A DNA stretch of 64,000 bases, taken from positions 1 through 64,000 of the forward strand of contig JAHDVK010000030.1 in the NCBI GenBank assembly GCA_023384675.1, in the 5' to 3' direction. This DNA is from Bryobacteraceae bacterium. Its GTDB lineage: Bacteria; Acidobacteriota; Terriglobia; Bryobacterales; Bryobacteraceae. Both the position numbers and the translations under genes were made by a program. Each line of letters starts with the position of its first letter. Position 1 is the stretch's first letter. The notes under the pieces are model-generated. The model ran no database searches and was not told the DNA's origin. It worked only from the letters and a program-made list of their open reading frames with translations. Shown in pieces: positions 41,745 to 52,400 of this stretch.

Positions 41745-44446
41745 AAGCGTCCTTTGAAGAGCTTTACGCGGAAGCCCTCCGGCTGACTACGGTGGATCTC
41801 CCCCAGGCGGCAATCGCCGCGCGCAGGGTGCGCCGGTTGGTGAAGCAGACGGGCGATGAGCGCCACTTGGGCCTCGCCGAGAGGGTTCTCGGCCACGTTG
41901 CGCTTTTGCGCTCCCGGCACCGGGACGCCCTGGCCCATTACGAAGCTTCTGTCGCCTGCCTCGATCGCGCCGGCCTGGCCTTCGAGGCGGCCGTTACTCG
42001 CAGCGGTGCGACCGCCGCTTTGATCTACCTGGCGGACTACGACCGGCTGGCGGATTGGGCCCACACCGCCCGCCGCGAATTCGAGGCCCGGAACGACCGC
42101 GCCCGCCTGGCGCGCCTGGACGGCAATCTCGCGCTGGCGCTGTTCCGGCAGGACCGCTTCGTCGAAGCGTTGGAAATCTACAGCCGCCTTCACCACGAGT
42201 TCAGCGATGTCGGCAGGCCCGTGGATGTGGCAAACGTTCTCTGGAACAAGGCCACCTGCCTGATCTCGCTGGGCGACTACGCCGCCGCTTCCCGCGCCTA
42301 TGCGGAGGCGAAGGACTTTGCCCGCCAGCACAACATGCCGGTCCAGCTCGCCGCCGTGGACTACAATGTCGCCTACCTGCACTACCTTTGCGGGGACTAC
42401 ACCGACGCGATGCACCTCTACGATGCCGCGCGAAAAACCGGAGAACCCTATCGCCGCGCCCTCTGCGACCTGGACGAGGCGGAGATGTACCTGGAACTCA
42501 ACCTCCACCACGAGGCCGGTCAATTCGCGCGCCGCGCCATCCGGCAGTTCCAGCGCCTCGCCATGCCCTACGAACAGGGAAAGGCCGCCGCGTTTCTGGC
42601 CATCGCCGAAAGCCAGTTAGGGCGCAGCCGCAGCGCGATCCGCTCCATTGCCAGCGCCCGCCGCACGTTCCAGCGCGAGCGGAATGAAGTCTGGCTGGCT
42701 CTGCTCGATCTGTACGAGGCGATTCTGCTCGACCGGGCGGGCGCAACGGCTCGCGCCCAGCCTTACGCCGCGCGCGCATTGGCTTGGTTCAAGGAGTCCG
42801 CGTTCCCCGCCAAAGCCCTCACATGCGAACTGCTGATGGCCCGCCTTGATCTCCGTCTCGGCCATTGGCAATCGGCCTACGAACGATGCCGCCTCGTCAA
42901 GCCCCGTGTCTCGGACGTCGGATCGCCTTCCCTCGAATTTCAGTTCGCCCAACTCGAGGCCGAGATCCTTGAGTCCAGTGGCCGGTACAGCGAAGCCCGC
43001 ACAGCCTACTTGGCCGCCTGCGCCATCCTGGAACGCCTCCGCTACCGTCTTCGCGGCGATGAAATCAAGGTCGCGTTCCTCAAGGACAAGCTCACCGTCT
43101 ATGACCGCCTCTTCTGGCTGACCTTGGCCCGCCACGATGACACCTCCCGAGTTCAGACCGCTTTCGCCCTGGCCGAACGCGCGAAGTCCAGGTCCATGGC
43201 TGAGTCCATCCAGTTCCCTAGCGCCTCCGCCTCCGAAGTCAATGAGCTGAACGACCTCCGCTTGGGCTTGGAAGTCACCTACCAGCAGATCCACCGGCTC
43301 GAGCAGGCCCGCCAGCCCAGCGCCGCGTCCGCCACACCACAACCCGGACCGCTCCCCACGCTGCGCACTGAGGCGCGCCGCCAGGAAACCCGCTTGGCCA
43401 GCAGACTGGTGGCCCTGAATGCGTTGCGCGGTCACCCAGCCTCTTCGCCTGGCGGCGCCGATGGCCCTCCTCCCAGCGACTGGCTCCCTCCGCAAACCCA
43501 ACTCATCGAGTACTTCACTTCGCGAGGAACCATCTTCGCGTTTCTCGCCGGCCGCGGACGTCTCGGCTGCTGGCCCCTGGCTCCGGAGAGACGCGTGGCG
43601 AGAACCATTCGCTTCCTCCGCTTTCAGTTGGGGCTCGCCTCTCCGACGCCCGGCGCCATCGACGCGCACCTCCGCCAACTGTACTCCGACCTTTTCCTCC
43701 CCCTGCGGTCCGAACTGACCGCGGACCACCTCGTGATTGTGCCTCACGGCCTGCTCCACGCCGTTCCTTTCGCGGCTCTTCACGACGGCGATGCCTGCCT
43801 TCTCGACCGCTACGCGATATCGTACTCCCCGTCGGCCGAACTGCTCCGTCTCTGCGCGCAGCGGCCCGCCGGAAGGGCTCGCCGCTCCGTCATTGCCGGA
43901 GTCGCCGATGAACTCGCCCCTGCCATCGAACGCGAGGTGCGGCTCCTCGCTTCCCTTCTCCCAGAGCCAACGCTGCTCACCGGGTCCGCCGCCAATCTGG
44001 CTTCCGTCCGGCAGGAAGCCGCAACAGCAAGGTTCCTCCACATTGCCGCGCACGGACGCTTTCACCGCGGCAACCCCATGTTCTCCTCTGTCCGGCTCGC
44101 GGATTCCTGGCTCACCGCCTTCGATCTTCACCGTTTCGAAATTCCCGCCGACCTGGTCACCCTCAGCGGCTGCGGCACCGGTCTCACCGAAGTCGTCGCC
44201 GCAGACGAATTGCTCGGCCTGGTTCGCGGACTCATCCAGGCTGGCGCGCGCGCCGCGGTGCTCAGCCACTGGCATGCGCATGATGAAAGCACAACCGAGT
44301 TGATGGTTCGCATGTACCAGTACCTGGTAAAAGATGGACTCCCCCCGGTTCACGCACTTCGGAGAGCAAGCCTTGATATCAGAACAACTTATCCCGATGT
44401 CCGCCAATGGGCCGCCTTCTTTCTCATCGGCATGGGCGGCGATTGA
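41741..44446 (+). CDS. TPR-CHAT caspase-like protease
   Basis: The 901-residue protein has residues 1-510 as tetratricopeptide-like helical repeats (units such as ALALFRQDRFVEALEIYSRLHHEF and ATCLISLGDYAAASRAYAEAKDFAR), a short coiled coil, and a C-terminal CHAT domain (about 590-900). The catalytic pair is present: His771 in LHIAAHGRF and Cys811 in LVTLSGCGTGL. CHAT proteins are caspase-fold cysteine proteases such as separase relatives and the TPR-CHAT of type III-E CRISPR systems, which frees a sigma factor. TTG 41741 overlaps the sigma gene stop. The neighbours suggest it cuts an anti-sigma or another partner to control transcription (inference). Confidence 0.88.
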   Translation: MKASFEELYAEALRLTTVDLPQAAIAARRVRRLVKQTGDERHLGLAERVLGHVALLRSRHRDALAHYEASVACLDRAGLAFEAAVTRSGATAALIYLADYDRLADWAHTARREFEARNDRARLARLDGNLALALFRQDRFVEALEIYSRLHHEFSDVGRPVDVANVLWNKATCLISLGDYAAASRAYAEAKDFARQHNMPVQLAAVDYNVAYLHYLCGDYTDAMHLYDAARKTGEPYRRALCDLDEAEMYLELNLHHEAGQFARRAIRQFQRLAMPYEQGKAAAFLAIAESQLGRSRSAIRSIASARRTFQRERNEVWLALLDLYEAILLDRAGATARAQPYAARALAWFKESAFPAKALTCELLMARLDLRLGHWQSAYERCRLVKPRVSDVGSPSLEFQFAQLEAEILESSGRYSEARTAYLAACAILERLRYRLRGDEIKVAFLKDKLTVYDRLFWLTLARHDDTSRVQTAFALAERAKSRSMAESIQFPSASASEVNELNDLRLGLEVTYQQIHRLEQARQPSAASATPQPGPLPTLRTEARRQETRLASRLVALNALRGHPASSPGGADGPPPSDWLPPQTQLIEYFTSRGTIFAFLAGRGRLGCWPLAPERRVARTIRFLRFQLGLASPTPGAIDAHLRQLYSDLFLPLRSELTADHLVIVPHGLLHAVPFAALHDGDACLLDRYAISYSPSAELLRLCAQRPAGRARRSVIAGVADELAPAIEREVRLLASLLPEPTLLTGSAANLASVRQEAATARFLHIAAHGRFHRGNPMFSSVRLADSWLTAFDLHRFEIPADLVTLSGCGTGLTEVVAADELLGLVRGLIQAGARAAVLSHWHAHDESTTELMVRMYQYLVKDGLPPVHALRRASLDIRTTYPDVRQWAAFFLIGMGGD

Positions 44447-44513
44447 AGAAAATTTTTCCGGCAACCTATATCTGATCGGTTACCTCAACACCCTATACAA
44501 GTGAAGGACCTCC

Positions 44514-45146
44514 ATGGCGTCCAATCAGCCCGTTCATTTCGAATTGCCAGACTGGATCGACTACATCCGGCGGGTCGGCTCGCCCGACAGGTTGGCCGCC
44601 ATGGAGCTCCACTTGCTCGGCGAGCGCTGCGCACGCTGCTCCGAGCTCTTTGAGTCGCTCTCCGCTGCTTATGGCGCGGCGCGTCAACTCCACTCGTTTG
44701 AACCGCCCGGGCCGGCCGTCGGGAAGGCGTACACGATCTTTCAACCGTCCGCGCTTTCTGATTGGAGGAACTTGCCTTCAGTGATCGCCCGGCTCATCCC
44801 CCCGCAAACCCCCATGCCTGCGCTTGCTGCCGGCTGGCGCACTGGCGAAGCGCAAGACCTCCAGGTTTTTGAAGCCGGCGCGCTCCAGCTTCATCTCATA
44901 CAATGCGCGGACCCTTCCGGCTACCTCACCATCGTTGGAACGGTGAAGCATACCTCTGGTGACGCGGGCTTAGCTGCGGGCTGCCGCATCTACGCCGTAA
45001 GCGGACGCTCGACTCTTGCACAAACCATCACCACCGACTTCGGAGAGTTTTGCCTCGAGGTGCCGCCGGCACGAAATCTCAGGCTGGTGGCCGTTCCTCA
45101 AGGCGCCGCCGATCGCTTCGAAATTGAACTCGGAACAGGAAAATGA
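44514..45146 (+). CDS. CxxC-containing small protein with C-terminal beta domain, possible anti-sigma
   Basis: The 210-residue product has an N-terminal segment FELPDWIDYIRRVGSPDRLAAMELHLLGERCARCSELFESLSAAYGAA that resembles a zinc-finger anti-sigma fold (H-x5-C-x2-C). The C-terminal half is beta-rich (YLTIVGTVKHTSGDAGLAAGCRIYAVSGRSTLAQTITTDFGEFCLEVPP), like a small carboxypeptidase-regulatory domain. No transmembrane helix is present, so it is probably a cytoplasmic partner of the sigma factor or a CHAT substrate (inference). It sits 67 bp after the CHAT gene. Confidence 0.7.
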   Translation: MASNQPVHFELPDWIDYIRRVGSPDRLAAMELHLLGERCARCSELFESLSAAYGAARQLHSFEPPGPAVGKAYTIFQPSALSDWRNLPSVIARLIPPQTPMPALAAGWRTGEAQDLQVFEAGALQLHLIQCADPSGYLTIVGTVKHTSGDAGLAAGCRIYAVSGRSTLAQTITTDFGEFCLEVPPARNLRLVAVPQGAADRFEIELGTGK

Positions 45147-45168
45147 CTCTCCCATCAGAGGTTAGAAC

Positions 45169-46638
45169 ATGAAACGGATCACTCTACTTTGGCTCCTTGC
45201 GATTTTCTGCCTTGTCGCTTCCCCCGGTTTTGCGGATGACGACGACCTGAAGTTTATTCTGCGTGTCGACCCCGCCAACTTGCGGGCAGTCCTTCAAACT
45301 TACCGTCTCGATCTGGAGGAGGCTTTTGCCCAGCAGGGTCTCTATCTCGTCGAAATTGACGACGACGATCTCATCAACGACGACGATGACGATGATGATG
45401 ACGACGATGATGATGATGATGACGATGATGACGATGATGATGACGACGATGATGATGACGACGACGACGACGGTCCGCCTGCCAGTTCCACTCGCAGGGA
45501 ATCGCTCGATCAGTTCATCAACCGCGTCCGGCTGGATCCCCGCGTTCTTGGCTTCGAACTCGACCAGGAAGTCCTGACGCCGGTAGTCACCCCCCGGCCC
45601 ACGATCACGCCAACGCTGCTGCCCGCTCAGCAAGCGCTGTTCGATCGCACCCCCGTCAACTTCTTCGGCGTCCAGGCCCTCCCCGGCTATGTCGCACAGC
45701 CCGCCTCAAATATCGTCAGACTTGGTCCGGCTCGCACCATGGCGACAGGTCTTGGAATTGTCGCCGTCATCGACACCGGCATTGATCCAAACCATCCCCT
45801 GCTCCGTGACGCCCTCGTGCCCGGCTACGACTTCACGCGAAGCCGCCCCGGCGCCAATGAACTCGATGACCTTGGTTCCAGCGGTGGAGGCGCGCTGGGC
45901 CAAGAGGCAGCCGTGTTTCTCGAGTCCCTGCGGCCGGCCCAGATCAGTCCGTTTGCCATGCCCATCCTCACCCAGGAGGCGGCGGTTTTCCTCGAAGGCA
46001 ACCGGCCTCCGGCCAGCTTCGGACACGGCACCATGGTGGCTGGTTTGATCCGCCTGGTCGCCCCGACGGCTCAGATTATGCCGCTGAAGGCCTTTACCGC
46101 CACCGGCACAGCTTCTCTCTTTAATCTAATCAAGGCGGTTTACCACGCTACGGACAACGGCGCCCGGGTAATCAACATGAGCTTCACCATCGCGCAACCA
46201 TCAGACGCGTTCACCAGCGCCATCAATCAGGCTGCCCTGCGAGGTGTCATCTGTGTTGGCGCCGCCGGTAACGAAGGCCGGGAAACCGTGGTCTTCCCCG
46301 CCGCTTACTCCACCGTCATCGGCGTCGCTTCCACCACCAATGCCGATGCCCGCAGCGGCTTCTCCAACTATGGAACCGCGCTGGTGAGTCTCGCCGCGCC
46401 CGGCGAAGGCCTGATCACGACCTATCCGGGCGGCAATTACGCCGCCGCATGGGGAACTTCCTTCAGCGCTCCCCTCGTGTCGGGGACCGTGGCCCTGCTC
46501 GAACAGATCCGCCCGGGCGCCACGTTTGCCGACGCCCTTCAGGCGCTCGAAAAGGCCCTCCCGCTCGACAGTGACCTTGGCGCCGGGCGCCTCGACATCC
46601 CGGCGGCCCTCCACCACCGCCTCACGCAGCAGCAGTAG
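45169..46638 (+). CDS. S8 family subtilisin-like protease with a poly-aspartate tract
   Basis: The 489-residue exported protease has a signal peptide (RITLLWLLAIFCLVASPGFA). A prodomain-like region is interrupted at about residues 70-100 by a run of some 31 consecutive Asp codons, a mix of GAT and GAC. The S8 domain follows with intact triad: Asp202 (AVIDTGID), His286 (GHGTMVAG) and Ser431 (GTSFSAP). Two copies of QEAAVFLE lie between Asp and His, at about residues 246 and 269, an unusual insert. It is the last gene of the sigma/CHAT module, 22 bp after the CxxC gene. The Asp run may bind calcium or keep the proenzyme inactive. Confidence 0.9.
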   Translation: MKRITLLWLLAIFCLVASPGFADDDDLKFILRVDPANLRAVLQTYRLDLEEAFAQQGLYLVEIDDDDLINDDDDDDDDDDDDDDDDDDDDDDDDDDDDDDDGPPASSTRRESLDQFINRVRLDPRVLGFELDQEVLTPVVTPRPTITPTLLPAQQALFDRTPVNFFGVQALPGYVAQPASNIVRLGPARTMATGLGIVAVIDTGIDPNHPLLRDALVPGYDFTRSRPGANELDDLGSSGGGALGQEAAVFLESLRPAQISPFAMPILTQEAAVFLEGNRPPASFGHGTMVAGLIRLVAPTAQIMPLKAFTATGTASLFNLIKAVYHATDNGARVINMSFTIAQPSDAFTSAINQAALRGVICVGAAGNEGRETVVFPAAYSTVIGVASTTNADARSGFSNYGTALVSLAAPGEGLITTYPGGNYAAAWGTSFSAPLVSGTVALLEQIRPGATFADALQALEKALPLDSDLGAGRLDIPAALHHRLTQQQ

Positions 46639-47619
46639 TCTGCCCACGATCTCTGCGGATTCGACGGTCAGCCATCCTGCCCCAAAGGGGGGTCAAAAGA
46701 CCCATCGGGTAAACTGACCCCCTCTGCTTCGATCCCGATTCTGCTCAAGCCATCTTGGTTACGACTGCAGAAATCCGGTGAGTCGATGTGCTGCTTCCGC
46801 CTCGATGCTTCTGAGTACCGATGACGGCTGAGAGAAAGCAGCGGAAGGAATGACCGGCGAGTTATGGGAAGCAGGACGGCAGGCAGAGGAACCTCGGCGG
46901 ACTTTCACGCACCACAAGTGGTTTCGATGGGCGGCGGCTGCACATTCCGCCATGGCAGGTAGGATATCCAGACTTGATCCAGATCCCGTGCGGAGAATCC
47001 TCGATTATGGACGAGCGAGCGAAGCCGGCTTGCTGGGCTTCACCTGTGACAAAACTGTGCCAGAACCCCATCTCATTGTGGGTCTGGAGGTTGCTGAAGG
47101 AACCGAATCAGCTGCTCCAAAGTGTTGAAAACAAGGAGGACCATATAGAACGATTGAAACGCTTGGAACCAGTCCGAATTCTTCGCAATCAGCAGGTCGC
47201 CGGTTCGATCCCGGAGGGTGGCTCCAGAAAGCATTGAAATCACAAGGTTTACCGAGGGGACCTCACAAGGGGTTCCCTTAGTTTTTGCACAGCCGCAGAT
47301 CTTGCGCATCAGTTCGATCGATTCGCGCGCGTCCGAGCCCTGCTCGCGGATCCATGGGTCGACGGGTATGCCATCGACCTTCACCGGGAACCGCCTCCAG
47401 CCGGTAGGCGTCGATCAGGCGGCCGATCAGCGGAGACGCGCCCAACACGGCTTCGTGAATACGGGGCTCCTGCGCGAAGACATCCGGCTCATCGCCAGAG
47501 TGCTCAGTCCCTGCCGTCTCATCCTATCTGACCCCGGTGTTCATTGGCGATCTTCCCGCAGGGAATCTGTGTAGGCGATGAGCAACCTGGGTCGTTGGGG
47601 GGCAGGTTGCGAAGAGGGG
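46639..47619. other. gene-poor region with second copy of the tRNA-half repeat
   Basis: The stretch carries AAAGACCCATCGGGTAAA near 46690 (matching 28340-28375), then the 240-bp repeat (separate entry). At about 47290-47520, on the minus strand, a short conserved-looking fragment reads IREQGSDARESIELMRKI after a frameshift; I cannot name it. No intact gene is seen. Confidence 0.5.
47054..47292 (+). repeat. 240-bp repeat with tRNA 3' half and terminator, copy 2
   Basis: This is the partner of 28770-29010. The tRNA-like part (47179-47226) has anticodon loop TTCGCAA and a T-arm/acceptor in which one position (CCGGAGGG instead of CCGGCGGG) has drifted. A hairpin of different sequence but the same position, with GTTTTT after it, again ends the unit. 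Conservation outside the tRNA part shows the repeat came from a larger element. Confidence 0.6.
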
Positions 47620-49281
47620 TCATCTTGTCTGGAGTTGGAGGTCGCCGCCGGGTTTCGGGAGGAACTCGTAATGGTCGAGCCGGAAAGGGGACCAGTAACA
47701 AAGCCAGCGGGGGTCCGACTGCAGAAAAGCCGCCATCCGGTCGATGAGGCCCGCGCGGGCCGTCGTGTGCTCGGCCGCGGTGGAGGCGGCGAGGTTGACC
47801 GGATCCTCGTCCCGGAGGTCGTAGAGTTCGGGCTGATCGGCCAGGTTGTAGGAGTAGAGGTAGCGGCCGTCGTGCATGGCGCAGGCAAAGTTGGCGGTGA
47901 CGTGCCAGCCGCACTCGGCGATGAAGGGTTTCGGGGTGTGGGGCCGTCCGTGGAGAAGAGGCAGGAGAGAGGCGCCATCCAGCCGCGCGGATGGAGTGAC
48001 GCCGGCCAACTGCAAGAGCGTCGGGGCCACGTCGAAGTGCGAAACGGGTTGAGGTTCAATTCGCGGGGCGATTCCCATCGATCGGGGCATCTTGACGGCG
48101 AGAGGGACGCGCAGGATCTCGGGATGCAGGTAGACGCCTTTGTCGACGAGGGCGCGCCGGCCATTCATTTCGCCGTGGTCGGAGGTGAAGATGATGACGG
48201 ACTCGTCGTACAGGCCGCGGCGTTTCAGTTCCCGAACGAAGTGGGCGATGGCGTGGTCGACCACTTCCATCTGGAGGGCGTTGGCCGCGCGGTAGTCTTC
48301 GACCGTGGCCGGATTGTAGAGGCCCCAATAGCGCCGGTAGAGGTCATAGACGCGGGGCAGCGTAGGATCCGCCCGAAAGCCCCGGCTGGCTGCGGCCGAA
48401 TAGCTGGCAGGCAGGCGCGAGGCGGCCCGGATGGCTTTTTCGCGCTCCTCGAAGCCCGCGGGGATGGAGAAGGGCTGGTGGGGATCGAAGAAATCGAGTT
48501 GAAGATAGACGGGCTTTGAGGTGGTCAGCGCGTCATCGAGTTTGGAAACGGCGCGGGCGGCGAGGAAGGAACTGTACTGAGCCTCGAGGGGGAATGGGGC
48601 GCCGCCGGCCTGCTGAATCCAGCCGCCGAGGGAGTTGCCGGGGGTTTTGCGGTCCTGTTGGAGGCCCCGGATCTCGCGGCGATAGGTCTGGGTGCGGACC
48701 CCGAGTTGGCGGAGGTAGGACAGGTAACTCTCGTCGGAGTGGACGGGCGGGTCCCAGCGATCCCAACCATCTCCGTTCTCGCCGAAGGCGTCGTGCAACT
48801 TCTGTGCGCCGAGATGGCCCTTCCCGCAGTGCCGGGTATCGTATCCTGCCGCCTTGAGGTATTCCGGAAAGATGGAATCGGAAGGCCGCAGGGAGGTCTC
48901 GTGGCCGTCGTGGGCCCGTTCATTGTTGACGAGGATGTAGGAGGGCCGTCCGGTCAGCAGGGACGCGCGAGCGGGCGCGCACAGCGGGCTGGCGCAGTAG
49001 GCGTCACTAAAAAAGACGCTATCGGCCCAGAGGGAGCGCAGCGCCGGAAGATGGATGGCAGACGTGGCATCGCGGCCCGGCCGCCAATGGTCGGGGCTCA
49101 TCATGTCGACGGTGATCAGGAAGACATGCGGGCGGGAGCCAGGGGCATCGGAGCAGTAGGGGTGGGCGCCCGTACGGGGATTGAGAAATCCCGGACGGCA
49201 GGGGGCGCTCCCCGGGGTTTGCGCGGCTGCGGAAGCGGCTCCCACTTGCAGGAAAAAACCGCGACGGGTTGGGGCGTTCAT
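47620..49281 (-). CDS. sulfatase (formylglycine-dependent)
   Basis: The 553-residue sulfatase has a Tat-like leader (APTRRGFFLQVGAASAAAQ). The active-site motif SPLCAPARASLLTG has the Cys converted to formylglycine by an anaerobic or FGE-type maturase; none is in the window. Metal ligands are in VDMMSPDH and IIFTSDHGEMNG. It lies 130 bp downstream of a TonB receptor on the same strand, so the pair may take up and desulfate a sulfated glycan or ester (inference). Confidence 0.9.
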   Translation of the reverse strand: MNAPTRRGFFLQVGAASAAAQTPGSAPCRPGFLNPRTGAHPYCSDAPGSRPHVFLITVDMMSPDHWRPGRDATSAIHLPALRSLWADSVFFSDAYCASPLCAPARASLLTGRPSYILVNNERAHDGHETSLRPSDSIFPEYLKAAGYDTRHCGKGHLGAQKLHDAFGENGDGWDRWDPPVHSDESYLSYLRQLGVRTQTYRREIRGLQQDRKTPGNSLGGWIQQAGGAPFPLEAQYSSFLAARAVSKLDDALTTSKPVYLQLDFFDPHQPFSIPAGFEEREKAIRAASRLPASYSAAASRGFRADPTLPRVYDLYRRYWGLYNPATVEDYRAANALQMEVVDHAIAHFVRELKRRGLYDESVIIFTSDHGEMNGRRALVDKGVYLHPEILRVPLAVKMPRSMGIAPRIEPQPVSHFDVAPTLLQLAGVTPSARLDGASLLPLLHGRPHTPKPFIAECGWHVTANFACAMHDGRYLYSYNLADQPELYDLRDEDPVNLAASTAAEHTTARAGLIDRMAAFLQSDPRWLCYWSPFRLDHYEFLPKPGGDLQLQTR

Positions 49282-49410
49282 GGATCGGACCTCCGGACTT
49301 TGCGCTCAGTTCGCTTGCGTCAATTGCGTTGGCGAATCGGATCAAATCTGGCCGCCATTGCCCCAGGGCGCACGACGCACCCTGGGGGTGGAGTCACCTC
49401 AGCAGGGTGC

Positions 49411-52400
49411 TTAGAAGCTCAGCTTGAGAGCGAACTGAATCACCCTTGGGGAGCCGGCTCCGGTGATCCTTCCAAACTGGGCAGCCGAGGCATTCGTGTT
49501 CGGATTGCCGAGGTTCACCCGGTTGAAGAAGTTGAAGAACTCGGACCGGAACTGCAATCGCACCCGTTCGCTGAGCATGAAGTTCTTTGAAATGCCCGCG
49601 TCCACCGACGCGTCCCCGGGTCCGCGGATGATGTTGCGGCCGGATGTGCCGAAAGTGCCCAATGCGTTCACGGTGAAAGCGGAGGTATTGAAGTAACGCT
49701 CGATCAACTCCCCGCGGGCGCGATCGGTGGGGAGGAAGGGGTCTCCCACCAGATCGGCGCGATCCAGATTGACCGCCGAACGGGAGTTGTCCACGCCGCT
49801 GCCGATGGTCATCCAACTGCCGCTCACCAGGGTGATGATACCGTTGGTTTCCCACCCGCCGAATACCTGCCGCACAAACGGATTCGCCCCCGCCAGTTTG
49901 GGCAACTCATAGATGAAGGAGCCGACGAAACGATGCGTCCGGTCAAGATCCGAGTGCCCCCGCTGATTGCGGATGTCAAAGGGGTTTGCCGGGTTGCCGC
50001 CATCGTTTGAGGCATCATCGATCATCTTGGACCACGTGTAATTCGCCAGCACCGTCAAGCCCTTGTCGAAGCGCTTGTTCACGGTAGCCTGCATGGCGTG
50101 GTAAATCGAGTTTCCCCGGCTGCTTTGGTCCGCCACATTGGCGAAGATGGGGAACAGGGCACGGCGGGCATTCACCGACGCCCCAGGAGCGCCGAAGATG
50201 GCCGGGTTCAGTTCCGTGGTCATAAACAGGTGGTTGCCCTTCGATCCGACGTAGGCCAGCGTTCCAATCCAACTGCCAAAAAACTGCTGCTGGAGATTCA
50301 GGTTCCACTGCTGCGCCATCGCGTTGCGGAAATTGGGGTTCCACTGCGTGATGGCCATTGGCGTGACCCACCGGTAATTCTGGATCTCTTCTGGAGTCGT
50401 GGGCGGATTAAACGGGAAGGGATTCCCAAAGCCCTGGTAGGGGTTGTTGATGCCGCCCGCGGGATTATTCGCCGTCAGCTTCAGGGAAAACGGCTGGTTG
50501 GTGGAGATCTGGTTGTTGGCCTGCTGGCGGACCTGCGAATAGAAGATGCCGTAGCCGCCACGAATACTGGACCGGCCTCTGCCCGTCGGATCATACGCGA
50601 ACCCGAAGCGCGGACCGAGGTTGCCCCACGACGTATTGAGCAATGTGGGGTTTGTGCCCGGATCGCCCGGATACGCAAGCCCCACCGGCGCGGTCGGGAA
50701 GACCGTGGACTGGAAGCCGGGGCGGATCTGCGCGTAGCGGTTGAGCTGGTCTTCAAAGGGGAACCATGGGTCCCAACGCAACCCAAGATTGAGAGTCAGG
50801 CGCTGCGTGGCCTTCCAGTCGTCTTGCACGAAGAAGCCTAGTTCGACGACGCGCGGCTTATTCGCTGCTTCGGCAATCTGCTCGAATTGCGTGATGGCGC
50901 CCAGCATCATGTCGGCGCCCGCGTCGCCGGTGAAGGTATTGCGGAAGCGGATGAACGGATCCCCCCGGAAGAACTCCTGCAAATCGAGGATGGACCGCCG
51001 CACGTCGCCGCCGATCTTGATGAAATGCGAACCCTTGGTCCAGCTCAATACGTTCGAAAACTGGTAGTTCTGGCGGAAGTGGTTGAGAGGAAACCGGGAG
51101 AAGGCGTTGAAGTACCCATCCACCAGCGTGTGAAGAGCCGCGGGTGCTTCGGCCGTCATCGTGCGCGTGAAGCCCGCACCGAAATCGTTCCAGGTCTGGT
51201 TGCCAGGAACGATGGATATCTGGCGCCGGTCTATGTCGGTGAACGAGAAAGTGAATGTATTCACAATGGAGGGCGAAAAGATGTGCGTGTCGTTCGCCAC
51301 CAGACTCCAGTTCTGGTAATTGATGCGCGCCAGGAATCCCGGGAGATTGCCCGTCGCCTCGTCGAAATCGTTGATGTTTCTCAGCAGACGCCCGCTGATC
51401 TGATTCGCATTGCTGATCCGGTGATCGATCTTGACGATGTACTGGTCGTCATCCACTTTCTGCTGGCTGATCGTGGACAGCAACCCGTCCGGACCGTTCG
51501 GGAGCGGCACCAGGGCTGAGAGGAAGCGGACCGCGGGCTGATTCAGCCGGGAGGCGGGAATCTGATTGCCTGCAAAGGTTCCGCCCAAGGGGTCGCGCAG
51601 GGGCGCCGTGCGATTCGAGAAGTTGCCGGAGCGCTGAGCTTCGGTATGGACGACCGCCGTCACCGCCCCGGGCGCGCTGCGTTCGTTCGTGCGCTGCCAG
51701 GAAAAGAAGAAGAAGGTGCGGTCGCGTTTGATGGGTCCTCCGATCGTGCCGCCATATTGGTTCCGTTTGAATGGAGGCACGCCCAGAGCGAAGAAATTGC
51801 GGGCGTTCAGCTTGTCGTTGCGCAGGAACTCGAACAGCGTGCCGCGGAACTGATTCGTCCCACTCTTGGTGACTGCCGACATGAAGGCGCCCGCGTTTCT
51901 TCCTCGATCAGCACCGTAGGCGTTGGTCTGCACGCTGAACTCTTCCAGCGCATCCGGTGACGGGAACACGGAGGGCGTATTGAAGTAGGGGTCGTGATTG
52001 TCTCCGCCATCCAGTTGATAGTTGTTCGCGTTGGTCCGCGAGCCATTGATCGATACGGAAGCGTTCTGGGCCTGCCCCTGCCCGGCAATGCCGCCGACGC
52101 CCGCCACCAGATATTGCAGCTGCAAAGGATTACGGCCATTCAGCGGGAGTTCCACAATCCGCTTGCTATCCACCACTTCGCGCAGCGCGCCGCTGCGCGT
52201 TTCCACCTGCACCAGTTCCGCGGCCACCTCCACGCTTTCGGTCACCGAGCCAATCTGCAGCACCACGTTCACCTGCCGGTTTTCATCCACCTGCACCGAG
52301 ATCCCATCCTGTACAAAGGCCTTGAACCCTTGAGCCTGGATGCGGACGGTGTAGAGGCCAATCGGCAATTGCGAAACCACATAGTCTCCCGATTGCGTGC

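Noticed and set aside
45184-45633. Minus-strand frame with long Val/Ile runs resembling membrane helices
   Set aside because: This is the complement of the poly-Asp codons in the subtilisin gene.
28178-47619. Intact prophage or ICE
   Set aside because: No integrase, relaxase, capsid or replication genes lie between the repeats; at most an element remnant.
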